Positions 51,027 to 63,414 of a stretch of DNA of 64,000 nucleotides are shown here, piece by piece; within the stretch, counting starts at the first letter, position 1, and each line of letters opens with the position of its first letter. The position numbers and the translations under genes are program-made. The DNA is taken from positions 1-64,000 of the forward strand of contig NZ_JACIDK010000002.1 of NCBI RefSeq assembly GCF_014196295.1, in the 5' to 3' direction. The notes beneath the pieces are model-generated. The model saw only the letters and a program-made list of their open reading frames with translations. It made no database searches and was not told where the DNA came from. The stretch comes from Phenylobacterium haematophilum (GTDB lineage Bacteria > Pseudomonadota > Alphaproteobacteria > Caulobacterales > Caulobacteraceae).

Positions 51027-51189
51027 AGGGGTGACGTCCGTCCTCCCCTTCTGACGTCGCACCGATCGCGGAGCGTGGGCCTGGCCGTCGGGCCCACGCG
51101 ACGCATCCCGACCGCCGGCGCGCAAGCGCCCAATATGACGCCGAACGGCGTCTCGACACCTGTTTCATCATCTGGAGGCAGGGGCGCGG

Positions 51190-53520
51190 GTGCGCGCCTC
51201 CGCGGGGATAGCTGTGCCTGAAGTGAACTTGCAATCGAAACTGATCCTGTCGGCCGCGACCGTCGCGATCCTGATCGGCGCGCCGCCGTCAGCCTTCGCA
51301 GACGACGCCGACGCGTTCGTCGAGGAGGTGGTGGTCACCGTCCGCCGCCGTGCAGAGAAACTGCAGGACGTGCCGATCACCGTCTCGGCCGTGAGCGGCC
51401 AAACCCTGGCCGCAGAGCGACTGGACCGGGTCGCCGACTACGCCGCCAAGATCTCCAACTTCAACGCCTTGCAGCAGAACACGCGGGTCTCGACCCTGAC
51501 GATCCGGGGGGTCGGCGGCAACGCCAACAGCGACGGGTCGGAAGCCGGGGTCGGCCTGATCGTCGACAACGTGTTCTTCACTCACCCGGGCTTTTCGTGG
51601 CTGGACTTCGTGGACCTTGAGAGCGTCGAGCTGGCGCGCGGTCCGCAGGGCACGCTGCTGGGCAAGAACACCACGCTTGGCGCTCTGGTCGTCACCACCA
51701 GGAAGCCGTCGTTCACGCCCGAGGCCCAGGTCAGCGGTACGATCGCCAACAACGAGCGCTATCAGCTGCGCGCCAACGTGTCCGGGCCGCTGGTCGGCGA
51801 CAAGCTGGCCGGGCGGCTGACCTTTTACCGCGACGTGGGCGGCGGCTACATCACCAACAAGTTCGACGGCGAGGATTATCTCGGCAACGACCGCTGGGCG
51901 CTGCGCGGCCAGCTGCTGTTCGAGGGCGAGAGCTTCTCCAACCGGCTGATCGCCGAGCACTACGAGACCAAGGAATACAATAACTTCTATCCGCCGGCCG
52001 GGGACCCGACGACCTTCGTCAACGGCGCCCCGCGCAACGGCTGGGAGCGCAAGCTGCGCACCGCCTTCGGCTATGTCCCGAGCTACGAGGTCTATGACAA
52101 CGCCGACCTGGACACCCAGGAGAAGATCGTCTCGCGCACCGACGGGGTCTCCAACCAGTTCGACTGGCGGCTCGGCGGTCACACCCTGACCTCGGTCACC
52201 GCCTGGCGGCGCCTGTACTTCCGGCCCAAGAACGACAGCGACCTGACGCCGTTCTCGATCTTCCGGGCCGGCTATGACGTCGATGTCGACCAGTACTCCC
52301 AGGAGCTGCGGCTGGCCTCGCCGACCGACGGAGCGTTCGACTACCAGGCCGGCGTCTACCTGCTGAAGCAGGACGTCACCAGCAACTACCGGACCCTGTT
52401 CTACGACGACGCCAGCGCCTTCCTGCTGGGTCCCACGGTTCCCGGTTTCGTGCTGAACGGGCTGGAGACCCAGCAGATCGGCAAGGCGCAGACCAAGAGC
52501 GCGGCGGTGTTCGGCCAGGGGACCTATCGGCTGAGCGACCGCGCCAGCCTGACCGCCGGCCTGCGCTACACCTACGAGGAGCGCGAGGCCTCGAACCAGG
52601 GCCTGGCGTTCGGAGGGACCCCGCTGACCGGGGCGCTGGCCGCCCTTGCGCCGTACCGCGCGGCGGTCGCGGGCGCGCCGTTCCTGGTCGAGGGCCAGAA
52701 GGACTCCGGCTCGTTCTCGTGGCTGATCAACCCGTCGTACAAGCTGAGCGACGACATCCTGGCCTATGCCAGCGTCAGCTATGGCGAGAAGTCCGGCGCG
52801 GCCAATCTCGGCGCGCGGCCGGGCGATCCGATCATCATCTCGCCGGAGAAGTCGATCGACTACGAGCTGGGTCTGAAAACCACCTGGCTCGGCGGCCGCG
52901 CAATCCTCAACGGCAACCTCTACTGGAACGACATCACCGACTATCAGGCGACCCTGACCAGCCAGGTCGGAACCACCGCCCGCTCCTACCTGTCGAATGT
53001 CGGCAAGGTGCGGCTGCGCGGGGTCGAGGTCGAGGCCCAGGCGCAGTTGACGCAGGCCTGGCGGGTGTCGGCCAGCGCCGCGTTCAGCGACGCGCGCTAT
53101 GAGTCCTACGTGGGCGCCCCGGTTCCGGTGGAGTACGGCTATGCCGGCGGGCCGGCCTTCGTCGACCTGTCCGACACCCGCGTGCCATTCGCGCCGAAGT
53201 TCACCGGCCAGGTCAGCCTCAACTACGAGGCCCCGCTGACCGGCGACCTGGTGCTGTTCGCCTACGCCAACCAGACCTGGCGCAGCTCGACGTTCCAGCA
53301 CTCGCTGTCGCAGTACGGCCGCCAGGACGCCTATGGCCTGACCCACGCCGGGATCGGGCTGAAGGACGCCGCCGGCCGCTGGTCGGGCAATATCTGGGCG
53401 AAGAACCTGTTCGACCAGGAGTACGCGGCCGCCTTCGGCGCCGCCTCGGCCAACACCCCCTACATCGCCATCCTCGGTGAGCCGCGCACCTTCGGCCTCA
53501 CCGTGACCGGCCGCTACTGA
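51190..53520 (+). CDS. TonB-dependent outer-membrane receptor, probable organosulfur uptake
   Basis: A 776-aa receptor. Signal peptide (LILSAATVAILIGAPPSAFA, cut near A-DDAD), TonB box-like VEEVVVTVRRRAE, plug domain (LQDVPITVSAVSGQTL; LTIRGVGGNANSDGSEAGVG; ELARGPQGTLLGKNTT), a 22-strand barrel and terminal aromatic strand ending TGRY. Siderophore receptors share this fold, but the neighbours (SsuD, TauD, MFS) point to sulfonates or sulfate esters. GTG 51190 follows GGAGG; GTG 51214 is an alternative. Confidence 0.9.
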   Translation: MRASAGIAVPEVNLQSKLILSAATVAILIGAPPSAFADDADAFVEEVVVTVRRRAEKLQDVPITVSAVSGQTLAAERLDRVADYAAKISNFNALQQNTRVSTLTIRGVGGNANSDGSEAGVGLIVDNVFFTHPGFSWLDFVDLESVELARGPQGTLLGKNTTLGALVVTTRKPSFTPEAQVSGTIANNERYQLRANVSGPLVGDKLAGRLTFYRDVGGGYITNKFDGEDYLGNDRWALRGQLLFEGESFSNRLIAEHYETKEYNNFYPPAGDPTTFVNGAPRNGWERKLRTAFGYVPSYEVYDNADLDTQEKIVSRTDGVSNQFDWRLGGHTLTSVTAWRRLYFRPKNDSDLTPFSIFRAGYDVDVDQYSQELRLASPTDGAFDYQAGVYLLKQDVTSNYRTLFYDDASAFLLGPTVPGFVLNGLETQQIGKAQTKSAAVFGQGTYRLSDRASLTAGLRYTYEEREASNQGLAFGGTPLTGALAALAPYRAAVAGAPFLVEGQKDSGSFSWLINPSYKLSDDILAYASVSYGEKSGAANLGARPGDPIIISPEKSIDYELGLKTTWLGGRAILNGNLYWNDITDYQATLTSQVGTTARSYLSNVGKVRLRGVEVEAQAQLTQAWRVSASAAFSDARYESYVGAPVPVEYGYAGGPAFVDLSDTRVPFAPKFTGQVSLNYEAPLTGDLVLFAYANQTWRSSTFQHSLSQYGRQDAYGLTHAGIGLKDAAGRWSGNIWAKNLFDQEYAAAFGAASANTPYIAILGEPRTFGLTVTGRY

Positions 53521-53534
53521 GAGGAGGGCGCGCG

Positions 53535-54914
53535 ATGATCGCTCCGGTCCGTCTTCCCGCCTGGCGGCTGGCGGTGTTCGCCGCACTGGCGATCCCGCTC
53601 GCCGGCGCGGGCCTGCCGCTGGCGGTCTATCTGCCGCCCTACTATGCACAGGAGCTGGGCCTGGGGCTTGGCGCGGTCGGCTTGATCTTCATGCTCAGCC
53701 GGGTCTGGGACGCGGCGACCGATCCGCTGGTCGGGGTGCTGTCGGATCGCACCCGCAGCCGGTTCGGGCGGCGCAAGCCGTGGATCGCGGCCGGCGCGCC
53801 GCTGTTCACGCTGTCGACGGCGGCGATCTTTGCGCCGGGCCTGTTCGGGGTGGAGAGACCCGGCGCGGCCTGGCTCAGCGTCTGGCTGGCGGTGTTCTAC
53901 GTCGGCTGGACGATGATCCAGATCCCGGTCTCGGCCTGGGCCGGGCAGCTGGCGGCGCAGTATCACGAGCGCAGCCGGGTGCAGACCTACTTCCAGGTGG
54001 CGACGGCCGGCGGGCTGCTGCTCGTGCTGGTCCTGCCGGCGGTGCTTGACCAGCTCGGCGCCCGCGCCGGTCTGCCCGCCGATCCGGGGCTGAAGGTCGC
54101 GGCGATGGGCGGGTTCATCCTGGCCACCTTTGTCCCCACGCTGATCGCCGCCCTGGCGCTGGTGAAGGAGCCGCCGGCCCCGCCGCCGAGCTCCGTGCGC
54201 TCCACCCTGCGCCGTGATCTGGCGTTGGCCGCGCGCGATCCGCTGCTTCGCAAGGTGCTGACCTCGGACTTTGCGGTCACGCTCGGCCAGCTGATCCGCT
54301 CGTCGCTCTTCGTGTTCTTCGTCTCAGCCTATATGGGCCGCCCGGATCTGGCGGCGGGTCTCTTCCTGCTGCAGTTCGTGTTCGGGGTGTTCGCCGGGCC
54401 GATTTGGCTGCGGATCGGCTACCGGCTCGGCAAGCATCGCGCGGCGATCGCCGGCGAGCTGGTGCAGGTGGCGATCAACCTCGCCCTGCTGTTCATCGTC
54501 CCCAGCGCGCTGCCGTTGCTGGTCGGCCTGACCATCGCCCAGGGCCTGGCCCAGGGCTCGGGCAACCTGATGCTGCGCTCGATGGTCGCCGACATCGCCG
54601 ACAAGCAGCGGCTGGAGAGCGGCGAGGACCGCATCGGCCTGCTGTTCTCGATCTTCAGCCTGACCGGCAAGGCCGCCACCGCCGTCGCGGTGGGCGTGGC
54701 CCTGCCGCTGGTCGGGCTGCTGGGCTTCAAGCCCGGCGCGGCGAATTCCGCCGAGGCTTTGCTGGCGCTCAAGCTCGTCTTCGCCCTGGGCCCCGCCCTC
54801 GCCCACCTGGCCTCCGCCTGGCTGATCTCGGGGTTCAGCCTCGACGCCGCCAGCCACGCCGACATCCGCCGTCAACTGGACAGCCGCGACGCCGCGGCCG
54901 TCCCCGCCGAATGA
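53535..54914 (+). CDS. MFS transporter of the GPH/melibiose-carrier type
   Basis: A 459-aa 12-helix transporter: SRVWDAATDPLVGVLSDRTR, SRFGRRKPWIAAGAP in loop 2-3, GWTMIQIPVSAWAGQL and an EDRIGLLFSIFSLTGKAATA segment. GPH carriers move sugars or organic anions with a cation; here it would import the substrate brought in by the TonB receptor. Fifteen bases after the receptor stop. Confidence 0.87.
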   Translation: MIAPVRLPAWRLAVFAALAIPLAGAGLPLAVYLPPYYAQELGLGLGAVGLIFMLSRVWDAATDPLVGVLSDRTRSRFGRRKPWIAAGAPLFTLSTAAIFAPGLFGVERPGAAWLSVWLAVFYVGWTMIQIPVSAWAGQLAAQYHERSRVQTYFQVATAGGLLLVLVLPAVLDQLGARAGLPADPGLKVAAMGGFILATFVPTLIAALALVKEPPAPPPSSVRSTLRRDLALAARDPLLRKVLTSDFAVTLGQLIRSSLFVFFVSAYMGRPDLAAGLFLLQFVFGVFAGPIWLRIGYRLGKHRAAIAGELVQVAINLALLFIVPSALPLLVGLTIAQGLAQGSGNLMLRSMVADIADKQRLESGEDRIGLLFSIFSLTGKAATAVAVGVALPLVGLLGFKPGAANSAEALLALKLVFALGPALAHLASAWLISGFSLDAASHADIRRQLDSRDAAAVPAE

Positions 54915-54946
54915 CCTTTCGCTCGACCCTTGAGGAGACCTTTCCG

Positions 54947-55849
54947 ATGAGCAACCACGAACTCGACATCCGCCCCGTGGCCGGCCGTATCGGCGCCGAA
55001 GTCGCCGGCGTCACGCTGTCGGCCGACCTGTCCGACGCCACGGTCGCGGCGATCGACGAGGCCCTGCACAGGTACAAGGTGCTGTTTTTCCGCGACCAGG
55101 GACACTTGGACGACGCCTCGCAGGAGGCCTTCGCCGCGCGCCTCGGCGAACCGGTCGCTCACCCGACCGTGCCGGTCGCCAACGGCAGCAGCTACCTGCT
55201 GGAGCTCGACTCCCATCGTGGCGGCCGAGCCAACGCCTGGCACACCGACGTGACCTTCGTGCCGGCCTATCCGAAGGCCTCGATCCTGCGCGCGGTGGTT
55301 TCGACCGCCTCGGGCGGCGACACGGTGTGGGCCAACACGGCCGAGGCCTACGCCCGCCTGCCCGATCACCTGCGCGAGCTGGCCGACAAGCTCTGGGCGC
55401 TGCACACCAACGCCTACGACTATGCGGCGGCCAAGCCCGCCGCGACCCGCGACCAGATCGAACGCCACCGCAACGTCTTCGCCTCGACCGTCTACGAGAC
55501 CGAGCACCCGGTCGTGCGCGTGCATCCGGTGACCGGCGAGCGGACCCTGGTGCTGGGGCAATTCGTGAAGTCGCTGGCGGGGCTGTCGAGCGCCGACTCG
55601 CGGCGGATCTACGACACCCTGCAGGAGCATGTGACCCGGCTGGAGAACACGGTCCGCTGGCGCTGGCGGGCAGGCGACGTGGCGATCTGGGACAATCGGG
55701 CGACCCAGCACTATGCGGTCGACGACTATGGCGACCAGCACCGAGTGATGCGCCGCGTCACCCTTAACGGCGACGTCCCGATCTCGGTCGATGGGCGTCC
55801 GAGCCGGGCAGTCTCGCCGCTGCCGGCGGCGGCGATCGCGGCGGAGTAG
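54947..55849 (+). CDS. TauD/TfdA-family alpha-ketoglutarate dioxygenase
   Basis: A 300-aa Fe(II)/2-oxoglutarate dioxygenase. Metal site His-Thr-Asp in NAWHTDVTFV and distal His in NRATQHYAVDDYGDQHR, with Arg for 2-oxoglutarate. Blocks LDIRPVAGRIGAEVAGVTLS and KVLFFRDQGHLDD are typical of TauD and of alkylsulfatase AtsK. It would hydroxylate taurine or an alkyl sulfate and release sulfite or sulfate. ATG 54947 follows GAGGAG; the longer ORF is a shadow over the MFS gene. Confidence 0.92.
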   Translation: MSNHELDIRPVAGRIGAEVAGVTLSADLSDATVAAIDEALHRYKVLFFRDQGHLDDASQEAFAARLGEPVAHPTVPVANGSSYLLELDSHRGGRANAWHTDVTFVPAYPKASILRAVVSTASGGDTVWANTAEAYARLPDHLRELADKLWALHTNAYDYAAAKPAATRDQIERHRNVFASTVYETEHPVVRVHPVTGERTLVLGQFVKSLAGLSSADSRRIYDTLQEHVTRLENTVRWRWRAGDVAIWDNRATQHYAVDDYGDQHRVMRRVTLNGDVPISVDGRPSRAVSPLPAAAIAAE

Positions 55850-55861
55850 TTCGCAGCGTCC

Positions 55862-55890
55862 CGGACTTCGGCCCGGAAGGCCGAAGTCCG
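55862..55890. terminator. bidirectional hairpin between tauD-like gene and ahcY
   Basis: CGGACTTCGGCC and GGCCGAAGTCCG form a perfect 12-base stem around CGGAA between two convergent stops. No T runs. Confidence 0.6.
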
Positions 55891-55900
55891 AGCGCCGTGA

Positions 55901-57292
<1,392 letters not shown>

Positions 57293-57362
57293 CGGGCGGT
57301 CCTGTCGGAGAGTGTGATTGTCGGCTCTATAGCCGTCGGCCGCCCCATCGGCAAGAAATCAC

Positions 57363-57378
57363 ATAAAGAAATCTTTAT
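57363..57378. promoter_or_regulatory. ATAAAGA-AA-TCTTTAT palindrome upstream of ahcY
   Basis: Perfect 7-base arms around AA, about 70 bases before the ahcY start and overlapping the stop of the CHAD gene. It resembles operators of ArsR-type SAH-responsive regulators (SahR) as I recall them; no such regulator is in the window. Confidence 0.55.
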
Positions 57379-58856
57379 ATGTTCCAGAAGACCGGGCTGC
57401 GCGCGAGCCGGTCAACGGCCTTGACGGCGCCCTTGACGGTCTTGGGTTTGGCGCCCTCGCGGGCGGCCAGCAAGGCGCGGGCGGCGGCGAGGGCGGCGCC
57501 CTTGAGGCGAAGACGGGTGACCAGCTCGGCGGCGACGGCGGCGTCGTTCAGGGCGCCGAGTTCTTCCTGCAGCTGCTTGACCGACTTGATGAATGGCTTG
57601 GCGTCGGCGTCGAACAGCGGGGCGAAGGCTTCGGCCGCATAGCGCAGCTTCTTGGCGGCGATGCGGGCCTCGTGGCGGGCCGCGTCGTCGGCGCCCTTCA
57701 GGTCGGCGGCGAACTTCAACAGCCGCTTGCGCCGACGCTGGAGCGCCTTGGCGGCGAAGCGGGCGGCGCCCATGTCGCGATGCTTGGCGTGGGCCTTGCC
57801 GCCCATCGACAGCCAGGCGCCGGTCTCGACCCACGCGGTGGTGTCGAGCACCAACTCGCGGAAGCGACCAGAGGCGACGGCTGCACAGGCCTTGGCGTGG
57901 GCGCGGGCCCGGGCGGCCTCGACCACCGGGGCCAGGGCCGACAGGTCGAGGGTCGGGTCGACCAGCGCCGCGGCGCTCTCGGCGAAGACGTCGAGGTCGC
58001 GGGCCTCGTCGCAGGCCCCGGCCAGCCACTTGAGTTCGGTCTTGATCGCCTCGGCGTGATCGTCGTCGGCGACGTCGGAGAAGGTGGAGACGGCGCTGCG
58101 CAGTCGGCGGACGGCGACGCGCAGCTGGTGGACCGCCTCGACGCTGTCGGCTTCGCGCAGAACCGCGCCGTTGGCGGCGATCTGCACCAGGGCGTTGCGG
58201 GCGATGGCCTGGAAGGCGCCGGCGGCGCTGAGGCCGCGAGCCAGCGGCGCCTTGTCGTGACGGCGCGGCGAACGGTCTGAGCCGTCGATCAGCCCCTGGC
58301 CCTGGGTGGCCTTGCCGTCGAAGGACAGATAGAGCGGCGCGGTCTTCGAAAGCTGCCGGGCGAGCTCAAACATCGGACGACAGTCGCCGCCCTTGAGTTC
58401 GAGTTCCACCTCGCTAATGCGGCGGGCGCGTTCTCCGGCCTGCACCTCGCCCTCGTCGACGGCCAGTTCGATCGACGAGCCGCCGAAATCGAAGGTCCGC
58501 TGGCGGCGGATCACCCGGACGGTGAAGATCGGCGACAGCGTCTTGCGCTTGGCCGGCGGCAGAGCGTCCTTCAGCGCAGGGAAGCTGAGATCGAGGCCGT
58601 CGGTGGCGATCTCCTGTTCGTGCTCTTCGCGGGCGAATCCGTCGCCGCGCTTGAGCGTCTGCACCCGCTTGCCGCCGCCCTCGCGTATGCGCAGCGAAAT
58701 CCGCGCCTTGCGCAGATCGCCCTGCGGCGTGTCGTAATAGGTGGAAACCAGCGCCTTTTCATGGGTTTCGCCGGGGGGCGCGGCCGCGAGCACGACGGGA
58801 AGGTCGGCCGGCTCGCAGAGGAATTTCAACTCGATCTCGTCTTCACCCGCGCTCAT
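57375..58856 (-). CDS. CYTH-CHAD protein
   Basis: A 493-aa cytoplasmic protein. N-terminal CYTH triphosphate-tunnel domain ([13 protein letters not shown], with E-x-E-x-[33 protein letters not shown]), then a CHAD helical bundle with conserved histidines ([34 protein letters not shown]). CHAD domains bind polyphosphate; the CYTH part hydrolyses triphosphate or polyphosphate. A common pair in Caulobacterales. Confidence 0.92.
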   Translation of the reverse strand: MSAGEDEIELKFLCEPADLPVVLAAAPPGETHEKALVSTYYDTPQGDLRKARISLRIREGGGKRVQTLKRGDGFAREEHEQEIATDGLDLSFPALKDALPPAKRKTLSPIFTVRVIRRQRTFDFGGSSIELAVDEGEVQAGERARRISEVELELKGGDCRPMFELARQLSKTAPLYLSFDGKATQGQGLIDGSDRSPRRHDKAPLARGLSAAGAFQAIARNALVQIAANGAVLREADSVEAVHQLRVAVRRLRSAVSTFSDVADDDHAEAIKTELKWLAGACDEARDLDVFAESAAALVDPTLDLSALAPVVEAARARAHAKACAAVASGRFRELVLDTTAWVETGAWLSMGGKAHAKHRDMGAARFAAKALQRRRKRLLKFAADLKGADDAARHEARIAAKKLRYAAEAFAPLFDADAKPFIKSVKQLQEELGALNDAAVAAELVTRLRLKGAALAAARALLAAREGAKPKTVKGAVKAVDRLARSPVFWNI

Positions 58857-58942
58857 GCGCTACACGCTCCCGACCCCGCGCGGTTCGCCGTCCTGCTCGC
58901 AGGCGGCCGACATCGGCGCCCGTTCGCTTGAGGAGGCTCCCC

Positions 58943-59941
58943 ATGAACGCTCCAATCGCTCAAGGTTTCCGTTCTGTCGATCCCGCAGAGCCGCGCCACG
59001 ACTGGACGCTGTCCGAGGTCGAGGGTCTGTTCGAGCTGCCGTTCATGGAGCTGGTGTTCCAGGCGGCGGCGGTGCACCGGACCTGGTTCGACCCGAGCGA
59101 GGTGCAGCTGTCGCAGCTGCTCAGCGTCAAGACCGGCGGCTGCGCCGAGAACTGCGGCTACTGCAGCCAGAGCCAGCACTTCGACACCGGCGTGAAGGCC
59201 GGCAAGCTGATGGACGCCACGACCGTCATCGCCGCGGCGATGGAGGCCAAGGCCGGCGGGGCCCAGCGCTTCTGCATGGGCGCGGCCTGGCGCGACCTGA
59301 AGGACCGCGACGTGCCGAAGGTGGCGGCGATGATCTCGGGCGTGAAGGCGCTGGGTCTGGAGACCTGCGCCACGCTCGGCATGCTGACCCGCGACCAGGC
59401 CCAGTCGCTCAAGGACGCCGGCCTCGACTACTACAACCACAACCTCGACACCGGCCCGGACTACTACGACCAGGTGGTCACCACCCGCACCTACCAGGAC
59501 CGGCTCGACACCCTGGAGGCCGTGCGCTCGGTGGGCATGAACACCTGCTGCGGCGGCATCGTCGGCATGGGCGAGACCCGCACCGACCGCGCCGGCCTGC
59601 TGCACGCCCTGGCCACCCTGCCCGAGCATCCGAACTCGCTGCCGATCAACGACCTGATGCCGATCCCCGGCACCCCGCTTGGAAACTCCGAGGCGGTCGA
59701 TCCGCTGGAGTTCGTGCGGATGATCGCCGTGGCCCGCATCGTCTGCCCCAAGACCGTGGTCCGGCTCTCGGCCGGCCGCGAGCACATGTCCAGAGAACTG
59801 CAGGCGCTCTGCTTCCTGGCCGGCGCCAACTCGATGTTCATCGGCGGCAAGCTGCTCACCACCGCCAACCCCGACAAGGACACCGACGCGGCTCTGATGG
59901 CCGATCTCGGCCTGCGGCCCATGACCATGGCGGCGAATTAG
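58943..59941 (+). CDS. bioB: biotin synthase
   Basis: A 332-aa radical SAM enzyme inserting sulfur into dethiobiotin. Cluster motif [64 protein letters not shown], and Arg in [10 protein letters not shown] for the [2Fe-2S] cluster. ATG 58943 follows AGGAGG. No other bio gene is adjacent. Confidence 0.96.
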   Translation: MNAPIAQGFRSVDPAEPRHDWTLSEVEGLFELPFMELVFQAAAVHRTWFDPSEVQLSQLLSVKTGGCAENCGYCSQSQHFDTGVKAGKLMDATTVIAAAMEAKAGGAQRFCMGAAWRDLKDRDVPKVAAMISGVKALGLETCATLGMLTRDQAQSLKDAGLDYYNHNLDTGPDYYDQVVTTRTYQDRLDTLEAVRSVGMNTCCGGIVGMGETRTDRAGLLHALATLPEHPNSLPINDLMPIPGTPLGNSEAVDPLEFVRMIAVARIVCPKTVVRLSAGREHMSRELQALCFLAGANSMFIGGKLLTTANPDKDTDAALMADLGLRPMTMAAN

Positions 59942-60044
59942 TCGGGGACGACTGTCGGCTGCTGACAGGTCCGTGCGTCCTTCGGGCTAGCTGGAGCGTT
60001 GGCGCCCGCCTATCTGGGGGGACGCCGTCCTGACAGGAGTCCGC

Positions 60045-60967
<923 letters not shown>

Positions 60968-60971
<4 letters not shown>

Positions 60972-61729
60972 ACCTGCACGCTATCAAGGCCATCTACTTT
61001 TTCGAGCTGGCGCGCACCTGGCGCACGCTGATGCAGTCGATCGCGTCGCCGGTGATCTCGACCTCGCTCTATTTCATCGTCTTCGGGTCGGCGATCGGCT
61101 CGCGGATGGTGGAGATCGAGGGGGTCAGCTACGGCGCCTTCATCGTGCCAGGCCTGATCATGCTGTCGATCCTGACCGAGAGCATCATGAACGCCTCGTT
61201 CGGAATCTACATGCCGAAGTTCTCCGGCACGATCTACGAGGTGCTCTCGGCGCCGATCTCGGCCCTCGAGATCGTGGTCGGCTATGTCGGGGCCGCGGCG
61301 ACGAAGTCGGTGATCCTCGGCCTGATCATCCTGGCCACCGCGCGCCTGTTCGTCGACTTCAGCATCCTGCACCCGTTCTGGATGATCGGCTTCCTGGTGC
61401 TGACCTCGATCGCTTTCAGCCTGCTGGGCTTCGTCATCGGGGTCTGGGCCGACGGCTGGGAGAAGCTGCAGATCGTGCCGATGATGATCGTGACGCCGCT
61501 GGCCTTCCTGGGCGGCAGTTTCTACTCGATCAGCATGCTGCCCGAGCTCTGGCAGAAGATCACCCTGTTCAATCCGGTGGTCTATCTGATCTCCGGCTTC
61601 CGCTGGAGCTTCTACGGGATCTCGGATGTCGATGTCGGCGTCAGCCTGGGCGCGACCTTCGGCTTCGTGCTGATCTGTCTGGCGGCGATCTGGGCGATCT
61701 TCCGGACCGGCTACAAGCTCAAGACCTGA
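60968..61729 (+). CDS. ABC-2 type permease
   Basis: A 253-aa six-helix permease ([80 protein letters not shown] with the NodJ/DrrB-type conserved loop). With the ATPase it forms an exporter of lipid, polysaccharide or drug; substrate unknown. The ORF runs 135 codons upstream as a shadow of the ATPase gene; ATG 60968 is the true start. Confidence 0.93.
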
Positions 61730-61915
61730 GACGACGTCCATCGGGTATTTACGCAACTATCGCGGGCGATCCGCCCGAGTGTAAACACAGGGGCGTTTCG
61801 CCAATCTATCGGACCGTGTCCGCACAGCGCGGGGCCTGTCTGGGGGGATCGAGTACAGCTTGCGTGGGTGATTTGCGCTGAGCCGACACGATCCGACCCC
61901 TGCGGGAGATCTCTC

Positions 61916-63088
61916 GTGACCAACCTCGTTCAGACTGTGATCGGCGCCCTGTCGCCGGACATGATCGGCAACCTGTCCAGCGTCCTCGGGGAGTCCTCTG
62001 GCTCGGTGAGCAAGGGCGTGTCGGCGGCGGCTCCGGCGCTGCTGGCCGCAGCCCTGCAGCAAAGCTCGACGAGCAGCGGCGCGAGCGGCCTGCTCAGCCT
62101 GATCAGCCAGGCGACCGGCGGCGGCAATCCCCTCGACCGGCTGCCGGCCCTGCTCGGCGACGGCGCCGCGCGGGCCGGACTGCTCAGCCAAGGCAAAACG
62201 CTCTCCGACAGCCTTCTTGGCGGCAACGCCGGAGCGGTGACCAGCGGTCTCGCCAGCTTCGCGGGGATCAAGGGCGGGTCGGCGACGCAACTGCTGTCCC
62301 TCGCCGCGCCCTTGGTGCTGGGGGCGATCGGCAAGGCGCTGGGTGGGCCGCCGACCGCCGCAGGCGTGCAAACGCTGCTGTCGGACCAGCGGGCGAGCAT
62401 TCTCGGGGCGCTGCCTCCGGGGCTGGGCTCGCTGTTCGGGCTCGGCGGAGCGACGCAAGCCGCGCGTGCCGCGCCGGCCGCGGCGGGCGGCGGGTTCGGC
62501 AAGATCCTGCCCTGGCTCATCGCCGCGGCGGTCGTGCTGGCGCTGATCTTCGGCCTGCGCAACTGCGGCTCCAAGCGGGTCGAAGCTCCGCCGCCGCCGG
62601 TCAAGACCGAGGTGGTCCCCGCGCCGGCGCGTGTCGCGGCCGCGCCCGAGACCCTGACCCTGCCGGGCGGGGCCACCATCACCGTGTTGCCGACCTCGAT
62701 CGGCTATGGCGTGACGAAGTTCCTCGAATCCAACGAGGCGGCGCCCAAGACGTTCGTGTTCGACAACCTGAACTACGACACCGCCTCGAACGCCCTGACG
62801 CCGGAGAGCAGGCCGACGATCGACACCCTCGTCCTGATCCTGAAGGCGTATCCGAACGTTCGCGCGCAGGTGGTCGGCTACACCGACAACCAGGGAGATC
62901 CGGCCGCCAACAAGACGCTGTCCGACGCCCGCGCCGCGACGGTGAAGAAGGAGCTGTCAGCCCAAGGCATCGCCGACGAGCGGATCGAGACGGTCGGCAG
63001 GGGCGAGGCCGACCCGATCGCCGACAACGCCACCGAAGACGGCCGCGCGAAGAACCGGCGGACGGAACTGGTCATCATCCGCAAGTGA
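61916..63088 (+). CDS. DUF937-OmpA family protein
   Basis: A 390-aa protein: an N-terminal DUF937 domain rich in Gly/Ala/Ser (residues 5-200), a membrane helix (ILPWLIAAAVVLALIFGL), a Pro linker, then an OmpA peptidoglycan-binding domain (TFVFDNLNYDTASNALTPES; VVGYTDNQGDPAANKTLSDA; RGEADPIADNATEDGRAKNR with the NRRTEL end). Probably inner-membrane with periplasmic OmpA domain. GTG 61916 follows GGGAGA. Confidence 0.88.
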   Translation: MTNLVQTVIGALSPDMIGNLSSVLGESSGSVSKGVSAAAPALLAAALQQSSTSSGASGLLSLISQATGGGNPLDRLPALLGDGAARAGLLSQGKTLSDSLLGGNAGAVTSGLASFAGIKGGSATQLLSLAAPLVLGAIGKALGGPPTAAGVQTLLSDQRASILGALPPGLGSLFGLGGATQAARAAPAAAGGGFGKILPWLIAAAVVLALIFGLRNCGSKRVEAPPPPVKTEVVPAPARVAAAPETLTLPGGATITVLPTSIGYGVTKFLESNEAAPKTFVFDNLNYDTASNALTPESRPTIDTLVLILKAYPNVRAQVVGYTDNQGDPAANKTLSDARAATVKKELSAQGIADERIETVGRGEADPIADNATEDGRAKNRRTELVIIRK

Positions 63089-63141
63089 TCAAATCTTGTA
63101 AGGCGTAGACTTTGGGGCGGTTCGCGACGGCGCGGGCCGCC

Positions 63142-63414
63142 CTATTCGTCTTCGTCGAAGCGGGCGGCGACGAGTGCGGCGAGGGCCTCGACCGCAGGCG
63201 CGGCCTCCTTGCCCTCGGCCTGGATATCGATACAGCAGCCGGGGCCGGCGGCGAGCATCATCAGGCCCATGATCGAGCGGGCGTCGACGCTGGCGCCGTC
63301 CTTGGCCACCTTGACCTCGGCGTCGAAGGTGGCGGCCAGCTTGACGAACTTGGCCGAGGCGCGCGCATGCAGGCCCCGCTTGTTGATGATTTCGACCGTC
63401 CGCGAAGTGCTCAC
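63142..63414 (-). CDS. ptsH: HPr phosphocarrier protein
   Basis: A 90-aa HPr: VEIINKRGLHARASAKFVKL with the phosphorylated His16 and KDGASVDARSIMGLMMLAAG with the HPr-kinase Ser48. GTG start overlaps the EIIA stop (GTGA). Together with EIIA-Man and HprK it forms the regulatory PTS of alphaproteobacteria; no sugar EIIC is here. Confidence 0.95.
   Translation of the reverse strand: MSTSRTVEIINKRGLHARASAKFVKLAATFDAEVKVAKDGASVDARSIMGLMMLAAGPGCCIDIQAEGKEAAPAVEALAALVAARFDEDE

Larger units (their letters stand above)
50854..51189. other. 336-bp divergent regulatory region of the organosulfur locus
   Basis: No gene. It carries ATAGGAATA on the minus strand at 50889-50897 and on the plus strand at 51018-51026, i.e. 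in the same orientation relative to each divergent gene. A GC-rich hairpin (GTGGGCC...GGCCCAC, about 51074-51098) lies further toward the TonB gene. Confidence 0.5.

Noticed and set aside
51289..53649. 786-aa ORF antisense to the TonB receptor
   Set aside because: Typical high-GC antisense shadow (Gly/Arg/Val/Gln-rich); the receptor has full domain support.
54404..55849. 481-aa extended dioxygenase
   Set aside because: The extension is a shadow over the MFS gene; ATG 54947 has a ribosome site and the family N terminus.
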